Source of the DNA: a virus
IMG/VR virus record: IMGVR_UViG_3300043772_001204
Location: 1 to 24,060 of that record
Reading direction: 5' to 3' (one strand)
Length of the DNA: 24,060 bases
The notes below the pieces were generated by a model. That model was not told the DNA's origin. It did no database searches and was given only the letters and a program-made list of their open reading frames with translations. The position numbers and the translations under genes are program-made. Every line of letters begins with the position of its first letter. Position 1 is the stretch's first letter. Shown here piece after piece: positions 1 through 6,639 of the stretch.

Positions 1-692
1 TCAACCGCGAGGCACTTGCCCACCGGGTTCGCGGTACGCAGCAGTTCGATCCCGCCCTCACCAGGCAGGAATAGGATATCCGCATCCTTGTCGTGATACC
101 TCACGACCTCAATCTTCGTGGACATGGCAGGGACCTGCTGCAAGATCACGTTCTGCAGTTGCGGGAACTTCGCAATCAAGTCATCAATGTGGTAGTTGAT
201 CGTCTGGAACAGCGCCTTCACCCGGTCACGCTTATCGCGCACCGTGTAGCAGCCCATCGAATCCAGCCACTTGATGCGCGGCATCTTCTCGTCCCAGTCA
301 ATCTCCACAATACCGGGAACGAAACCGTAAGTCACAAACCGATCAGCGGCAGTATAAGCCTGCTTCTGCAACTGCGAATACTGCACATAGTAGGTGGCGA
401 TACGGGTACGCATCTCTGCACGCTTCCGCGCAGAATCCGACACCATAGACGAGCTAGAGCAGTTGAATGAAGGCAGAGGCGCGATCACCTCAGACAGGTC
501 ACGCGCAGCCACATCCACCATGTTCGCCACAATCGGGCGAGTGAACGGGCCATCCTCAGGGAACAGTTCAGGGAACACCATTCCCATTTGACCGCCACGA
601 ACCTGCTTAATGTCACGCATCCGCTGGTCACGGTCATTGTTCTGCACACGCAGCCTGTTGTAGAGGCTGGCAACCTCAGCCGTTGTCGGCAC
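1..692 (-). CDS. phage portal protein, N-terminal part (cut by window edge)
   Basis: Leftward frame read from a GTG at 692, open to the left edge; about 230 residues are visible and the C-terminus is missing. The portal forms the dodecameric ring at the capsid vertex through which terminase pumps DNA. The product begins VPTTAEVASLYNRLRVQNND and contains FVTYGFVPGIVEIDWDEK and WLDSMGCYTVRD, the style of actinophage SPP1/HK97-type portals (recognised by eye). The GTG start is chosen because AGGAGG lies four bases upstream and the terminase stop at 701 ends just before it, so the two genes are coupled. The only nearby ATG (696) reads into a stop after six codons. Position immediately after terminase supports the call. 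Confidence 0.8.
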   Translation of the reverse strand, partial: MPTTAEVASLYNRLRVQNNDRDQRMRDIKQVRGGQMGMVFPELFPEDGPFTRPIVANMVDVAARDLSEVIAPLPSFNCSSSSMVSDSARKRAEMRTRIATYYVQYSQLQKQAYTAADRFVTYGFVPGIVEIDWDEKMPRIKWLDSMGCYTVRDKRDRVKALFQTINYHIDDLIAKFPQLQNVILQQVPAMSTKIEVVRYHDKDADILFLPGEGGIELLRTANPVGKCLAV

Positions 693-700
693 CCATCCTC

Positions 701-2581
701 CTACAGGGTCACGAACATGCGGTCACGTTCCGCATCATTCAAGTTAACCGTCGCTCGCGTGGACTTATCGAAACGGGTAGCGAACGGGTTATTCACGTGG
801 GAACGAGCAAAATTGCTCATCGCCATCACGCGATCACGGCAAGCAAGTTCAGCGAACCACAAAGCCATCACAATATCTGTCTTCTGCGTTTTAGGTGCGG
901 CAGGATGCCAGATCAGCAACTGCTCCACCAGCGACTTCGCCGCCTCACTGATAGCAGTAGAAGGCAGTTCAATTAGTTGACGTTTATCTTCCCAACCAGC
1001 CCACAGCGTCGTCATCGACGCCACACCGAAATCAACATCATGCTTATTGGAGCCAGTGAAATGCTCCCGCAACACGGCACCAGCACCAGCCAGATACTCG
1101 CGCACCTCGCGGTCCTGCGTCAGCATCGACTGGAAAGCGTTCTTCTCCACACGCCACTCAGTGATACCGTACTTAGTCGTCCACTCCCTGATCAGATCCC
1201 TGATCTGGTCCGGTGTCATCGCGGGCTTGTTCCAAATGTCCAGCACGAACCGTTTCTGTGTCGCCGGATCCAAACCAATCACCACGGCTGCTGTGTGCCC
1301 CGCCATTGCCGGGTCCAAGCCAGCTACACATATCAGACCATCCATCCCGTCAGGGCGACAGTTCACCATGCCCCTCGGCATCAAGCCCGTCATGCGGTTA
1401 CCGTTGATGGAGGCACGCATCGCTTCAGCGGAAAAAATACCCACATCGGCAACCTGCTGCTGCTGGTACACTAGCGCCCATGCTCTTGGACTAACTCGTG
1501 CCCTCTTCTTCGCTAGACGCGGCCCATCCCACTTCGGGAACAACCCGTCCTCGTCAGGTTCCGCATCGCGGCCCTTCACGCCCGGTTCCGGCTGGTTCGA
1601 CCTCGGCCACAACGTCACCCACTTAGCCGGATCCTCATCAGCATCCAGCAGGGCAGGCATCGCCAGGTACGTCCACGGGGACACCTCGTCTGGATACCTA
1701 TTAGCTTCACGGATCTCCGAATACAGATCCTTGCTTGCCAGCCTGGTCCCCACCACCAGCAAGGCACCCGTAGAAGAAATACGGGAAATCACCTCGGACT
1801 GCAACCAGTCAATCTGCTTCTCAAACTCGTGCGCGTTCGTCAAATCCACGCAGTCATCCATGATGATCAAATCGGCACGGGCACCATAAATGTGACCACG
1901 AATACCAAGAGCTTGGACGGTCGGGTCCTTTTCGCCCGAATCACGCGCATCGTCCGAAATGTAGATCATGTTCTGATTCCACGCCTCAGCCTTAGAATCA
2001 AAACCACCCACCGGGGCGTAGTTCGCGATCATCTCCGCATACTTCGGATGCGTCAAGCGCGTCTTGATGGCGTACAGCATCTTCTTCGCCATATCCTGCG
2101 TCTTCGACACCACAATCACGCGAATATTCGGATCCATACAAATCCGGTACGTCACATAGTTGATCGTCACCGACGTAGTCTTCGCATGCTCGGGGGGCAT
2201 GTTCACGATCAGCAGGTCCCGCTCACCCGGCTCATACGTCATCCCCGGATGACGCCAGCTAGGGTCATTCCCCTCAATCAGATCCACCACATTCTGCATG
2301 TGCGGGAACACCTTGGCATCCAAATACCTCTCAGAGAACTCTGAGAAAGGGATCTGCTCGCCCTTCACATGCTGCGCCCCCACACGCATCTGCCTGATCC
2401 GGTCAGCATCCAAAGCGAACTGGCGATCCTTACGCCGCCACTCCTCATACGTCGTCCGCGTCCGGCCAGCCATCTCCAGCGCGTCATTAATCGTACGGCC
2501 CTCAGCATAAAACTCAAGAAACCGCTTCTTCGCCTCAGCCGGAAGATCATTCCGCTTCCTGCCAGCACCGCTTGCAGCCAC
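701..2581 (-). CDS. terL: terminase large subunit
   Basis: This 626-residue ATPase/nuclease packages DNA into the prohead. An N-terminal helix-turn-helix-like stretch (about residues 20-60) resembles a small-terminase DNA-binding domain. The ATPase has a degenerate Walker A, MPPEHAKTT (128-136), a Walker B, DLIIMDD (237-243), and a coupling motif VVGTR (276-280). The RNase H-like nuclease has candidate metal ligands D423 (GLDPAM), E479 (VEKNAF) and D569 (KTDIVMA). All expected motifs are present, so it looks intact. The start is GTG with only a weak GGGG upstream. No small terminase gene lies just upstream; the 1-kb control region is there instead, so the small subunit is elsewhere or replaced by the N-terminal domain. 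Confidence 0.95.
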   Translation of the reverse strand: MAASGAGRKRNDLPAEAKKRFLEFYAEGRTINDALEMAGRTRTTYEEWRRKDRQFALDADRIRQMRVGAQHVKGEQIPFSEFSERYLDAKVFPHMQNVVDLIEGNDPSWRHPGMTYEPGERDLLIVNMPPEHAKTTSVTINYVTYRICMDPNIRVIVVSKTQDMAKKMLYAIKTRLTHPKYAEMIANYAPVGGFDSKAEAWNQNMIYISDDARDSGEKDPTVQALGIRGHIYGARADLIIMDDCVDLTNAHEFEKQIDWLQSEVISRISSTGALLVVGTRLASKDLYSEIREANRYPDEVSPWTYLAMPALLDADEDPAKWVTLWPRSNQPEPGVKGRDAEPDEDGLFPKWDGPRLAKKRARVSPRAWALVYQQQQVADVGIFSAEAMRASINGNRMTGLMPRGMVNCRPDGMDGLICVAGLDPAMAGHTAAVVIGLDPATQKRFVLDIWNKPAMTPDQIRDLIREWTTKYGITEWRVEKNAFQSMLTQDREVREYLAGAGAVLREHFTGSNKHDVDFGVASMTTLWAGWEDKRQLIELPSTAISEAAKSLVEQLLIWHPAAPKTQKTDIVMALWFAELACRDRVMAMSNFARSHVNNPFATRFDKSTRATVNLNDAERDRMFVTL

Positions 2582-2630
2582 GGAACACCCCTACCCTAAA
2601 TCCAGGGACCACCCACAGGGGGGCCACAAG

Positions 2631-2651
2631 CTATCCACAGCCTGTGGACAA
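2631..2651. promoter_or_regulatory. convergent pair of DnaA-box-like nonamers
   Basis: CTATCCACA at 2631-2639 faces TGTGGACAA at 2643-2651, whose complement TTGTCCACA is the actinobacterial (Streptomyces-type) DnaA-box consensus; the first differs from TTATCCACA at one base. Together they form a near-perfect dyad, TCCACAG-C-CTGTGGA. This could recruit host DnaA to an origin. It could also be an operator for the leftward terminase transcript, whose start lies 50 bp away. Confidence 0.5.
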
Positions 2652-2765
2652 CGGCACCTATAGTACAACGGCGAGGGTCCTCTCCCAGAGGACACACTAC
2701 ACCCGCCTATACCTACATTTAAACCTACACCTGACAAAAAAACCTACTGACAGAAAACCTATAAC

Positions 2766-2786
2766 GCGGCCCCCTGAAGGGGCCGC
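2766..2786. terminator. GC-rich hairpin, terminator-like
   Basis: GCGGCCCC and GGGGCCGC form a perfect 8-bp stem with a 5-base loop (CTGAA), followed on the + strand by TTATAAAA. Neither side has a long U tract, so termination strength is uncertain. It could insulate the leftward and rightward units. Confidence 0.5.
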
Positions 2787-3008
2787 TTATAAAACCCTCT
2801 ATATATATATCCTTGTCCAGACACCTCCAGGTGGACACCTAAAACCAAAGAATTTACCTAAATGTGACCGACCTCACACAAAAAAACGGACAAACAGGTA
2901 TATAACAGGCCAGCTACAGGGGGCACACAAGATTACAATACTATGCAAAATTAGAAGGGGATAGTATATATATATAGTATATGTGTTGTTTAACACCCTG
3001 GGGTCATT

Positions 3009-3022
3009 CGTACATATGTACG
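3009..3022. promoter_or_regulatory. 14-bp perfect palindrome, candidate operator
   Basis: CGTACATATGTACG is its own reverse complement. It lies between the A/T-rich tract and the first TAACCT repeats, about 300 bp upstream of the first early promoter. A symmetric site of this length suits a dimeric DNA-binding protein, but no partner can be named. Confidence 0.4.
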
Positions 3023-3084
3023 GTTAGGATAGGCTAACCTAACCTGCCCATAGGTCGCCTAATCTTCGGGCATATCCCCCCATA

Positions 3085-3103
3085 GGGGGAGGGTAGGGGA
3101 GGG
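3085..3103 (+). other. G-quadruplex motif
   Basis: Four G-runs (5, 3, 4 and 3 Gs) separated by A, TA and A occupy 3085-3103, a textbook short-loop quadruplex pattern. More GGG runs continue to about 3157. A stable structure could form in single-stranded DNA or in a transcript reading rightward. Folding is inferred from pattern only. Confidence 0.45.
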
Positions 3104-3225
3104 TAGGCGACCCTAACCCTATACTATAGGACAGGGTAAGGGTATAGGTAAGGGTAGGCTAACCTGCATTAGGCCAGGGTAGGCCAGCACCTAACGCCGT
3201 TAGGCGAGAGACTATCCTACCTGTC

Positions 3226-3266
3226 AGTAACCTACGGGAGCGTAACCTACGGGAGGGTAGGTTACT
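3226..3266. repeat. direct repeat GTAACCTACGGGAG x2 plus inverted arm
   Basis: GTAACCTACGGGAG is repeated exactly at 3227-3240 and 3242-3255. AGTAACCTAC at 3226-3235 is mirrored by GTAGGTTACT at 3257-3266. The unit can therefore be read as tandem sites or as a hairpin with a 21-base loop. It is the densest part of the TAACCT cluster. Confidence 0.5.
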
Positions 3267-3327
3267 GGCGGGTAACTTAGGGTTGCCTAACCTGGAGCTC
3301 TGTTACCATATTGTTATCTAATGTGGC

Positions 3328-3356
3328 TTGACAGGTTAGGTACATGATGGGATAAT
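3328..3356 (+). promoter_or_regulatory. rightward early promoter P1
   Basis: The -35 TTGACA (3328-3333) and -10 GATAAT (3351-3356) are separated by exactly 17 bases, close to the sigma-70 consensus. An AGGTTA word lies in the spacer. It reads toward the early genes starting at 3605. Confidence 0.7.
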
Positions 3357-3398
3357 GCCTGCCTGTCCTGGCCGTTATCTGATCGTTACCTAGTGGGC

Positions 3399-3428
3399 TT
3401 GACAGGTGGTCGCTAACCTGCTTAGATA
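3399..3428 (+). promoter_or_regulatory. rightward early promoter P2
   Basis: TTGACA (3399-3404) is followed after 18 bases by a weaker -10, TAGATA (3423-3428). The upstream flank repeats that of P1: both have GTTA(T/C)CTA(A/G)TG just before GGCTTGACAGGT, at 3313 and 3385. The -10 lies in the left arm of a 9-bp inverted repeat, so it may be operator-controlled. Confidence 0.5.
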
Positions 3429-3480
3429 GGGGTAGACAAGTGAACAGGGGAACAGGGGTAGGGGATAGTCACCTATCTAA
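3422..3480. promoter_or_regulatory. 9-bp inverted repeat overlapping P2, candidate operator
   Basis: TTAGATAGG (3422-3430) and CCTATCTAA (3472-3480) are perfect complements 41 bases apart. Between them AACAGGGG is repeated in tandem (3443-3458). The left arm covers the P2 -10, so protein binding or looping here could silence P2. Confidence 0.45.
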
Positions 3481-3521
3481 CGGGTCGCCCGGGGTACATG
3501 CTCTCACCTGTTCCTAATCAC

Positions 3522-3550
3522 TTGACAAGGCTAGGCAAGTGTGCTAGGGT
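3522..3550 (+). promoter_or_regulatory. rightward early promoter P3 (operon-proximal)
   Basis: TTGACA (3522-3527), a 17-base spacer and TAGGGT (3545-3550) preceded by TGC, an extended -10. The expected start is near 3557, giving a leader of about 50 nt before the first gene at 3605. Confidence 0.6.
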
Positions 3551-3604
3551 AGTATCTAGTAAGGCAAGGCAAGCAGGTCAGACTAGACGAGAGGAGACAA
3601 GGCT

Positions 3605-3922
3605 ATGTCTCGCGCATCGAGCGCGAGCGTGTACGGTTCTTCATGGATCGATTTGGGGCGTGTCCCTGCGCGGCGTAGCCGTCGTGCTTATGGGTTGCGT
3701 ACTGCGTCGCATCCTGACGGGTGGGCACCTAGTGGTGCCCGTGCCCGTCGCCGTACTCCTCGCGAGACGATCGACCCGACCACGGGTGTCCTGTCACCTG
3801 TCGCCGCTGACGATGAGGATGCTCCTGTCCGGCGCTACGTCAGGGAGACCCCTGCAGTGGACAGGATCGACTATGCCGCTGAGAGGCGCTTGGTCGAGCC
3901 CATCAAGATGGGAGAGTGGTGA
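3605..3922 (+). CDS. early arginine-rich protein of unknown function
   Basis: First gene of the early operon, 105 residues. The N-terminal half is strongly basic (PARRSRRAYG, ARARRRTPRE) and the C-terminal part more acidic. No known domain was recognised; the basic part could bind nucleic acid, but that is only composition. The ATG at 3605 follows the start-associated repeat, with GAGGAG eight bases upstream, and lies about 50 nt downstream of promoter P3. First position after three promoters suggests high immediate-early expression. Confidence 0.7.
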   Translation: MSRASSASVYGSSWIDLGRVPARRSRRAYGLRTASHPDGWAPSGARARRRTPRETIDPTTGVLSPVAADDEDAPVRRYVRETPAVDRIDYAAERRLVEPIKMGEW

Positions 3923-3923
3923 C

Positions 3924-4172
3924 ATGGATGGGGTGTGCCGATTGTGCGACGCTGACGCGAAGGCACAGGCTCACGGGTACTGTCATGGGTGCTTGGACTA
4001 CCTGACGGAGCCTTGGGACTTTGCCCGGTATCGGGTGACGTTGCGCCACGATGGTGGCGTGATGGTGCTGGATACCGTGGCGCGGGATGCTGACACGGCT
4101 AGGATGATCGTGTGTAATGCTGAGAGTGCACCGCCTAGTGCGGTAGTGTGGACTGAGAAACTTCCAGACTAG
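3924..4172 (+). CDS. small zinc-ribbon-like protein
   Basis: This 82-residue protein begins MDGVCRLCDADAKAQ and has two knuckles, C5-x2-C8 and C20-x2-C23 (CRLC and CHGC), so it probably binds zinc. The rest (RVTLRHDGGVMVLDTVARDA) looks like a small beta-rich fold. The ATG at 3924 is preceded by GGAGAG, and the gene begins one base after the previous stop. The frame is open further upstream, but that extension lacks a ribosome site and overlaps the previous gene. Function unknown. Confidence 0.75.
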   Translation: MDGVCRLCDADAKAQAHGYCHGCLDYLTEPWDFARYRVTLRHDGGVMVLDTVARDADTARMIVCNAESAPPSAVVWTEKLPD

Positions 4173-4188
4173 ACGAGAGGATAGGCGC

Positions 4189-4482
4189 ATGGCTAGGATC
4201 ACTAACGCTGACATCATCGCCGCATTGGAGCGACTGTCACGGGCACTAGATAGTGCCGGTGTGGGGCTTGGGGCAGGGCGAGACCTTGACCTAAGGCAAC
4301 CGTATGGTCAAGTGTGGTACGTGGTGTCTTATGATTTTGATGCGCGGTGGCGCTTCGATCACGACGTGCCGGGGTTCCGGGGTTCGTCGGGAGGGTTCGC
4401 GTCTAAGCGTGAGGCGCATGACGCTATCGCGCAGACCGCTAGGACGTTGTTCGATCTGGCTGACATGAGGGAGCGTGTGTGA
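4189..4482 (+). CDS. early hypothetical protein
   Basis: This 97-residue protein starts at an ATG seven bases after a start-associated repeat. An N-terminal helix (NADIIAALERLSRALDSAG) is followed by a beta-rich middle (YVVSYDFDARWRFDHD) and a C-terminal helix with ASKREAHDAI. No family was recognised. Its stop overlaps the start of the following membrane protein by one base, so the two are probably co-translated. Confidence 0.7.
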   Translation: MARITNADIIAALERLSRALDSAGVGLGAGRDLDLRQPYGQVWYVVSYDFDARWRFDHDVPGFRGSSGGFASKREAHDAIAQTARTLFDLADMRERV

Positions 4483-4658
4483 TGAGTGACTTCGCGCTAG
4501 GGCTGACTATCTTCCTGGCTATCATCCTGTCGCCTGTGGCGGTGGCTATGGTCATCACCGGGGTGCAGATGCTTTGGGAGAAAGCGTGGCAGCGTGGCTA
4601 CGATACGGCGTGGGAGCGTGCGGTGCACGCGCAAGATAATGGTATCAGGTTGATATAG
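4482..4658 (+). CDS. single-pass membrane protein
   Basis: This 58-residue product begins MSDFALGLTIFLAIILSPVA. One hydrophobic segment (about residues 5-28) is followed by a cytoplasmic-looking amphipathic tail rich in W, R, E and K. The ATG overlaps the preceding TGA (TGATG), with GAGGGAG upstream. Early single-helix membrane proteins in phages often act on the host envelope or in superinfection exclusion, but nothing here shows which. After it, 4660-4673 carries a short dyad, TTAGGT-TC-ACCTAA. Confidence 0.65.
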   Translation: MSDFALGLTIFLAIILSPVAVAMVITGVQMLWEKAWQRGYDTAWERAVHAQDNGIRLI

Positions 4659-4700
4659 CTTAGGTTCACCTAACTACTAGACTAGATGAGAGGACATGAC

Positions 4701-4940
4701 ATGCAGGGTATGTGGTCGGATGACGGTACTAGGTTTGCTAGTAAGAGGGCTTTGTCTGAGGCTGTGAAGGCTGGACAGATTGTGTTTCTTGAGGCTACGT
4801 CAGTGTTTGGGAATGAGTATGATGGTGCGTTAGATCATGCACCAGATGGGACGTACTACGTGGTGGGTCCTGACCCGTACAAGTCACGTAAGTGGTATGC
4901 TCAGGTGATCAAGCAGGGTGGCACGGTCAAGGTAAAGTAG
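4701..4940 (+). CDS. conserved actinophage-type early hypothetical protein
   Basis: This 79-residue protein contains DDGTRFASKRALSEAVKAG and VVGPDPYKSRKWYAQV, a signature familiar from small actinophage early proteins of unknown role. The ATG at 4701 lies six bases after GAGAGGA. An in-frame ATG at 4686 sits inside the start-associated repeat and is less likely. The stop TAG is part of the next copy of the repeat. Confidence 0.7.
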   Translation: MQGMWSDDGTRFASKRALSEAVKAGQIVFLEATSVFGNEYDGALDHAPDGTYYVVGPDPYKSRKWYAQVIKQGGTVKVK

Positions 4941-4955
4941 ACGAGAGGATGAACG

Positions 4956-5063
4956 ATGACGCGAGATGAGATGATCAAGAAGTTTACTGACATGATAGAT
5001 CGTGCCTATGAGAATGGGTGGGATGAGGGATACCGTAGAGGTTTAGAGGATCAGGATAACTGA
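4956..5063 (+). CDS. 35-residue charged peptide
   Basis: A very short gene reading MTRDEMIKKFTDMIDRAYEN and ending RRGLEDQDN; it looks like one or two amphipathic helices. Support comes from its placement: a perfect start-associated repeat ends seven bases before the ATG, and its stop falls just before another copy. No family recognised. Confidence 0.55.
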   Translation: MTRDEMIKKFTDMIDRAYENGWDEGYRRGLEDQDN

Positions 5064-5094
5064 ACGTAGACGACACGAGAGGATAGGTGACACC

Positions 5095-5346
5095 ATGAAG
5101 GTAGATAAGGACACGCTAGTCAGGATCACGGATGCTATTGCTCCGTTGGATACGCCGGAGTTGCGTCAGGACTACCGTGAGGGCCGCTTCCCTCGCGCTG
5201 ATCAGGTGGATGACCTGGATGTGCGTTACCGTTGGGATCTATTCTGGAAGGCAGGAGGGTGGCGTCTGCTACCTAGTGGACACGGGCTTGACTCTAGCCA
5301 CATTGACACGGCCTTGCGCCGTGTTGTTGCTGGCTTGGATAACTAG
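5095..5346 (+). CDS. conserved actinophage-type hypothetical protein
   Basis: This 83-residue protein has the pattern RYRWDLFWKAG and DSSHIDTALRRVV, which recurs in small actinophage proteins of unknown function. It starts at an ATG after a start-associated repeat interrupted by a short insertion, so the Shine-Dalgarno spacing is rather long (about 11 bases). Its stop TAG begins the next copy. Confidence 0.7.
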   Translation: MKVDKDTLVRITDAIAPLDTPELRQDYREGRFPRADQVDDLDVRYRWDLFWKAGGWRLLPSGHGLDSSHIDTALRRVVAGLDN

Positions 5347-5365
5347 ACGAGACAGGAGACGAGAC

Positions 5366-5734
5366 ATGACGACATACACTGACACGACGGTAGGCATTGA
5401 CGACTATTATCCTGCGCTGCCTGCGAAGGTGCTGGATGGTAGGCGTTGGAACGGTTGGGCTGTGCCTTTCTTCACGCTTGACACGGTTCGTGTGCTGGCT
5501 GAACTTGTGGAGCGTGACAGGATGGATGACGATGACCCGTATCTGGTGATCGATGGTGTCGATGGTGACGAGGTGCGTCTAGTGCAACCTCGCGCACAAG
5601 GTGACTACCTGAACTATGGTGAGTGGCATGCCGGTCAGGTTGTTGAGCCTACGATGATTGATGGTGTCGCTCACTACAGTGTGGGTGGCATGGACTGGTG
5701 CTGGCATGAGGTAGACGAGACTGAGGAGGACTGA
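5366..5734 (+). CDS. acidic early hypothetical protein
   Basis: This 122-residue acidic protein (DRMDDDDPYLVIDGVDGDEV, and ending ETEED) has an SH3-like beta pattern (VRLVQPRAQGDYLNYGEWHA) and a WCWHE motif near the end. The start at 5366 is chosen because GGAGACGAGAC precedes it; the frame is open further upstream only as an overlap with the previous gene. Its last codons contain TAGACGAGA followed by GAGGAGG, which serves the next gene. Function unknown; strong acidity leaves DNA mimicry possible but unproven. Confidence 0.7.
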   Translation: MTTYTDTTVGIDDYYPALPAKVLDGRRWNGWAVPFFTLDTVRVLAELVERDRMDDDDPYLVIDGVDGDEVRLVQPRAQGDYLNYGEWHAGQVVEPTMIDGVAHYSVGGMDWCWHEVDETEED

Positions 5735-5735
5735 C

Positions 5736-5996
5736 ATGGCTAAGGTTGCTTTGAGACACACTGATTCTGGTGCAAAGATTGTTGATCATGCACCTACGCT
5801 GACTGTTGCCAAGCTCATCGAACACCTGTCCGAAATACCCGGTGACACACCTGTCATCGCTGTCACCTCGGGTGAGTGGTCTACGGTAGCGGCTAACGTG
5901 ACAGGTATTGACGTTGAGTATGACGGTAATGATCCTGACGAGGTGTTTCTTGTGACGCTAGAGTGCACAGATAACTACGATCCGAGACAATGGTGA
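5736..5996 (+). CDS. early hypothetical protein
   Basis: This 86-residue protein contains LTVAKLIEHLSEIPGDTPVI followed by a beta-rich half, a layout seen in many short phage proteins that carry a 'regulate/limit' helix before a strand. No function is known to me. The ATG lies one base after the previous stop, with GAGGAGG upstream. It is followed after four bases by the start of the large cysteine-rich protein. Confidence 0.65.
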   Translation: MAKVALRHTDSGAKIVDHAPTLTVAKLIEHLSEIPGDTPVIAVTSGEWSTVAANVTGIDVEYDGNDPDEVFLVTLECTDNYDPRQW

Positions 5997-6000
5997 TGAC

Positions 6001-6639
6001 ATGAAGGTGCATTTCGTTCCGAAGACGAACAACAAGAAGACGGGTAAGGTCGCTGCCACGTACATCACGGGTGACACGTGCCCTGACAGGTGCCCATTCC
6101 TTGGTGTGTGCTATGCGAATCAGGGTACGATGGGTAACACTCCGTTCAAGATTGCTGACAAGCATGGCACGGAGGATCTGTCACGTACCGCTGACGGTAT
6201 CCGTGCGCTTCCTGATGGTGCGCTAGTGCGTCACGCTGTGTCGGGTGAGCCGACACCAGAGTACGTGGCTGAGATCGGTGCGGCGCATGAGGATAGGCCA
6301 GACACGTTGGGTTGGACGTATCTACATTCGTGGCCTGACAGGTCACCTGCCGAGTTCCCTGCGAACATGGTGCCTAATGCATCGTGTGAGACACGTGATG
6401 AGGTTGAGAAGGCTATAGGTAACGGTTGGGACACGGTTCTTGTGGCTACGGGTGAGGAGGACGAGCTCATCGGTAGTGTAGTGGCGGGTAAGCGTGTGAT
6501 CGTGTGCCCGAATCAGACACGTGGTGTCACGTGCGCTGACTGTAGGCTGTGTATGAAGCGTGATCGTGCTGTGACGATTGCGTTTCTGCCACACGGTGCA
6601 CATCGTAAGGTTTCGGAAGCAGTATCTGCTAAGAGGTAG
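6001..6639 (+). CDS. cysteine-rich protein resembling phage Gp88/DUF7227-type proteins
   Basis: This 212-residue protein has two cysteine clusters: C27-x3-C31-x5-C37 (DTCPDRCPFLGVCYANQG) and C169 with C178-x2-C181-x2-C184 (VTCADCRLCMKR). The N-terminus (KTNNKKTGKVAATYITGDTC then CYAN) resembles a widespread phage family with a CP..C....CYA motif that has been linked by its layout to radical-SAM-like or metal-cluster folds. The assignment is from memory of the motif. An iron-sulfur or zinc-binding enzyme is plausible; substrate unknown. The start follows the previous stop within four bases and no strong Shine-Dalgarno is visible. Confidence 0.7.
   Translation: MKVHFVPKTNNKKTGKVAATYITGDTCPDRCPFLGVCYANQGTMGNTPFKIADKHGTEDLSRTADGIRALPDGALVRHAVSGEPTPEYVAEIGAAHEDRPDTLGWTYLHSWPDRSPAEFPANMVPNASCETRDEVEKAIGNGWDTVLVATGEEDELIGSVVAGKRVIVCPNQTRGVTCADCRLCMKRDRAVTIAFLPHGAHRKVSEAVSAKR

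Larger units (their letters stand above)
3035..3419. repeat. cluster of TAACCT / AGGTTA words
   Basis: TAACCT occurs at 3035, 3040, 3160, 3228, 3243, 3288 and 3414, with the complement AGGTTA at 3259 and 3334 (inside promoter P1). Several copies extend to GCTAACCTG. The words are not evenly spaced, so they are not classical iterons. They could be repeated sites for a repressor or replication initiator. Confidence 0.45.
2582..3604. other. gene-free divergent control region (putative origin and early promoters)
   Basis: About 1 kb between the leftward terminase and the rightward early operon with no credible gene. Reading frames through it are low in complexity, lack ribosome-binding sites and cross hairpins. 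In order it holds a DnaA-box pair (2631-2651), a GC hairpin (2766-2786), an A/T-rich tract with alternating TA near 2800-2810 and 2964-2985, a 14-bp palindrome (3009-3022), a G-run array (3085-3103), repeated TAACCT/AGGTTA words (3035-3419) and three rightward promoters (3328-3550). The mix of DnaA boxes, A/T-rich DNA and iterated words is typical of a replication origin combined with the early switch region. That combined role is inference. Confidence 0.6.
3583..5731 (+). repeat. start-associated repeat TAGACGAGAGGA (seven copies)
   Basis: A 12-base element lies directly upstream of early start codons: exact TAGACGAGAGGA at 3584, 4170 and 4938; TAGATGAGAGGA at 4683; and copies split by short insertions at 5067-5083, 5344-5357 and 5712-5730. 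A weaker relative, TAGATGATAGGA, is at 6656. The GAGAGGA end supplies the Shine-Dalgarno sequence. In three copies (4170, 4938, 5344) the first TAG is the stop codon of the preceding gene. The conserved ACGAG part is not needed for ribosome binding, so the element probably has a second role or spread by duplication. It recalls the start-associated sequences of cluster K mycobacteriophages, though the sequence differs. Confidence 0.75.

Noticed and set aside
977-2344. Several + strand frames across the terminase region
   Set aside because: They overlap the intact terminase on the opposite strand and have shadow-type composition.
2572-2964. 130-codon + strand frame in the control region
   Set aside because: No start signal, low-complexity K/T/P-rich product, and it runs across the terminator-like hairpin.
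3110-3165. CCCTAA/GGGTAAGGG words considered telomere-like
   Set aside because: Irregular and internal to a phage control region; better explained by the G-run and TAACCT clusters.
3227-3255. Direct repeats considered as a CRISPR-like array
   Set aside because: Only two units with a 1-base gap and no spacers.
3498-3923. Upstream extension of the zinc-ribbon gene at 3924
   Set aside because: The extension overlaps the first early gene in another frame and begins before the mapped promoter P3.
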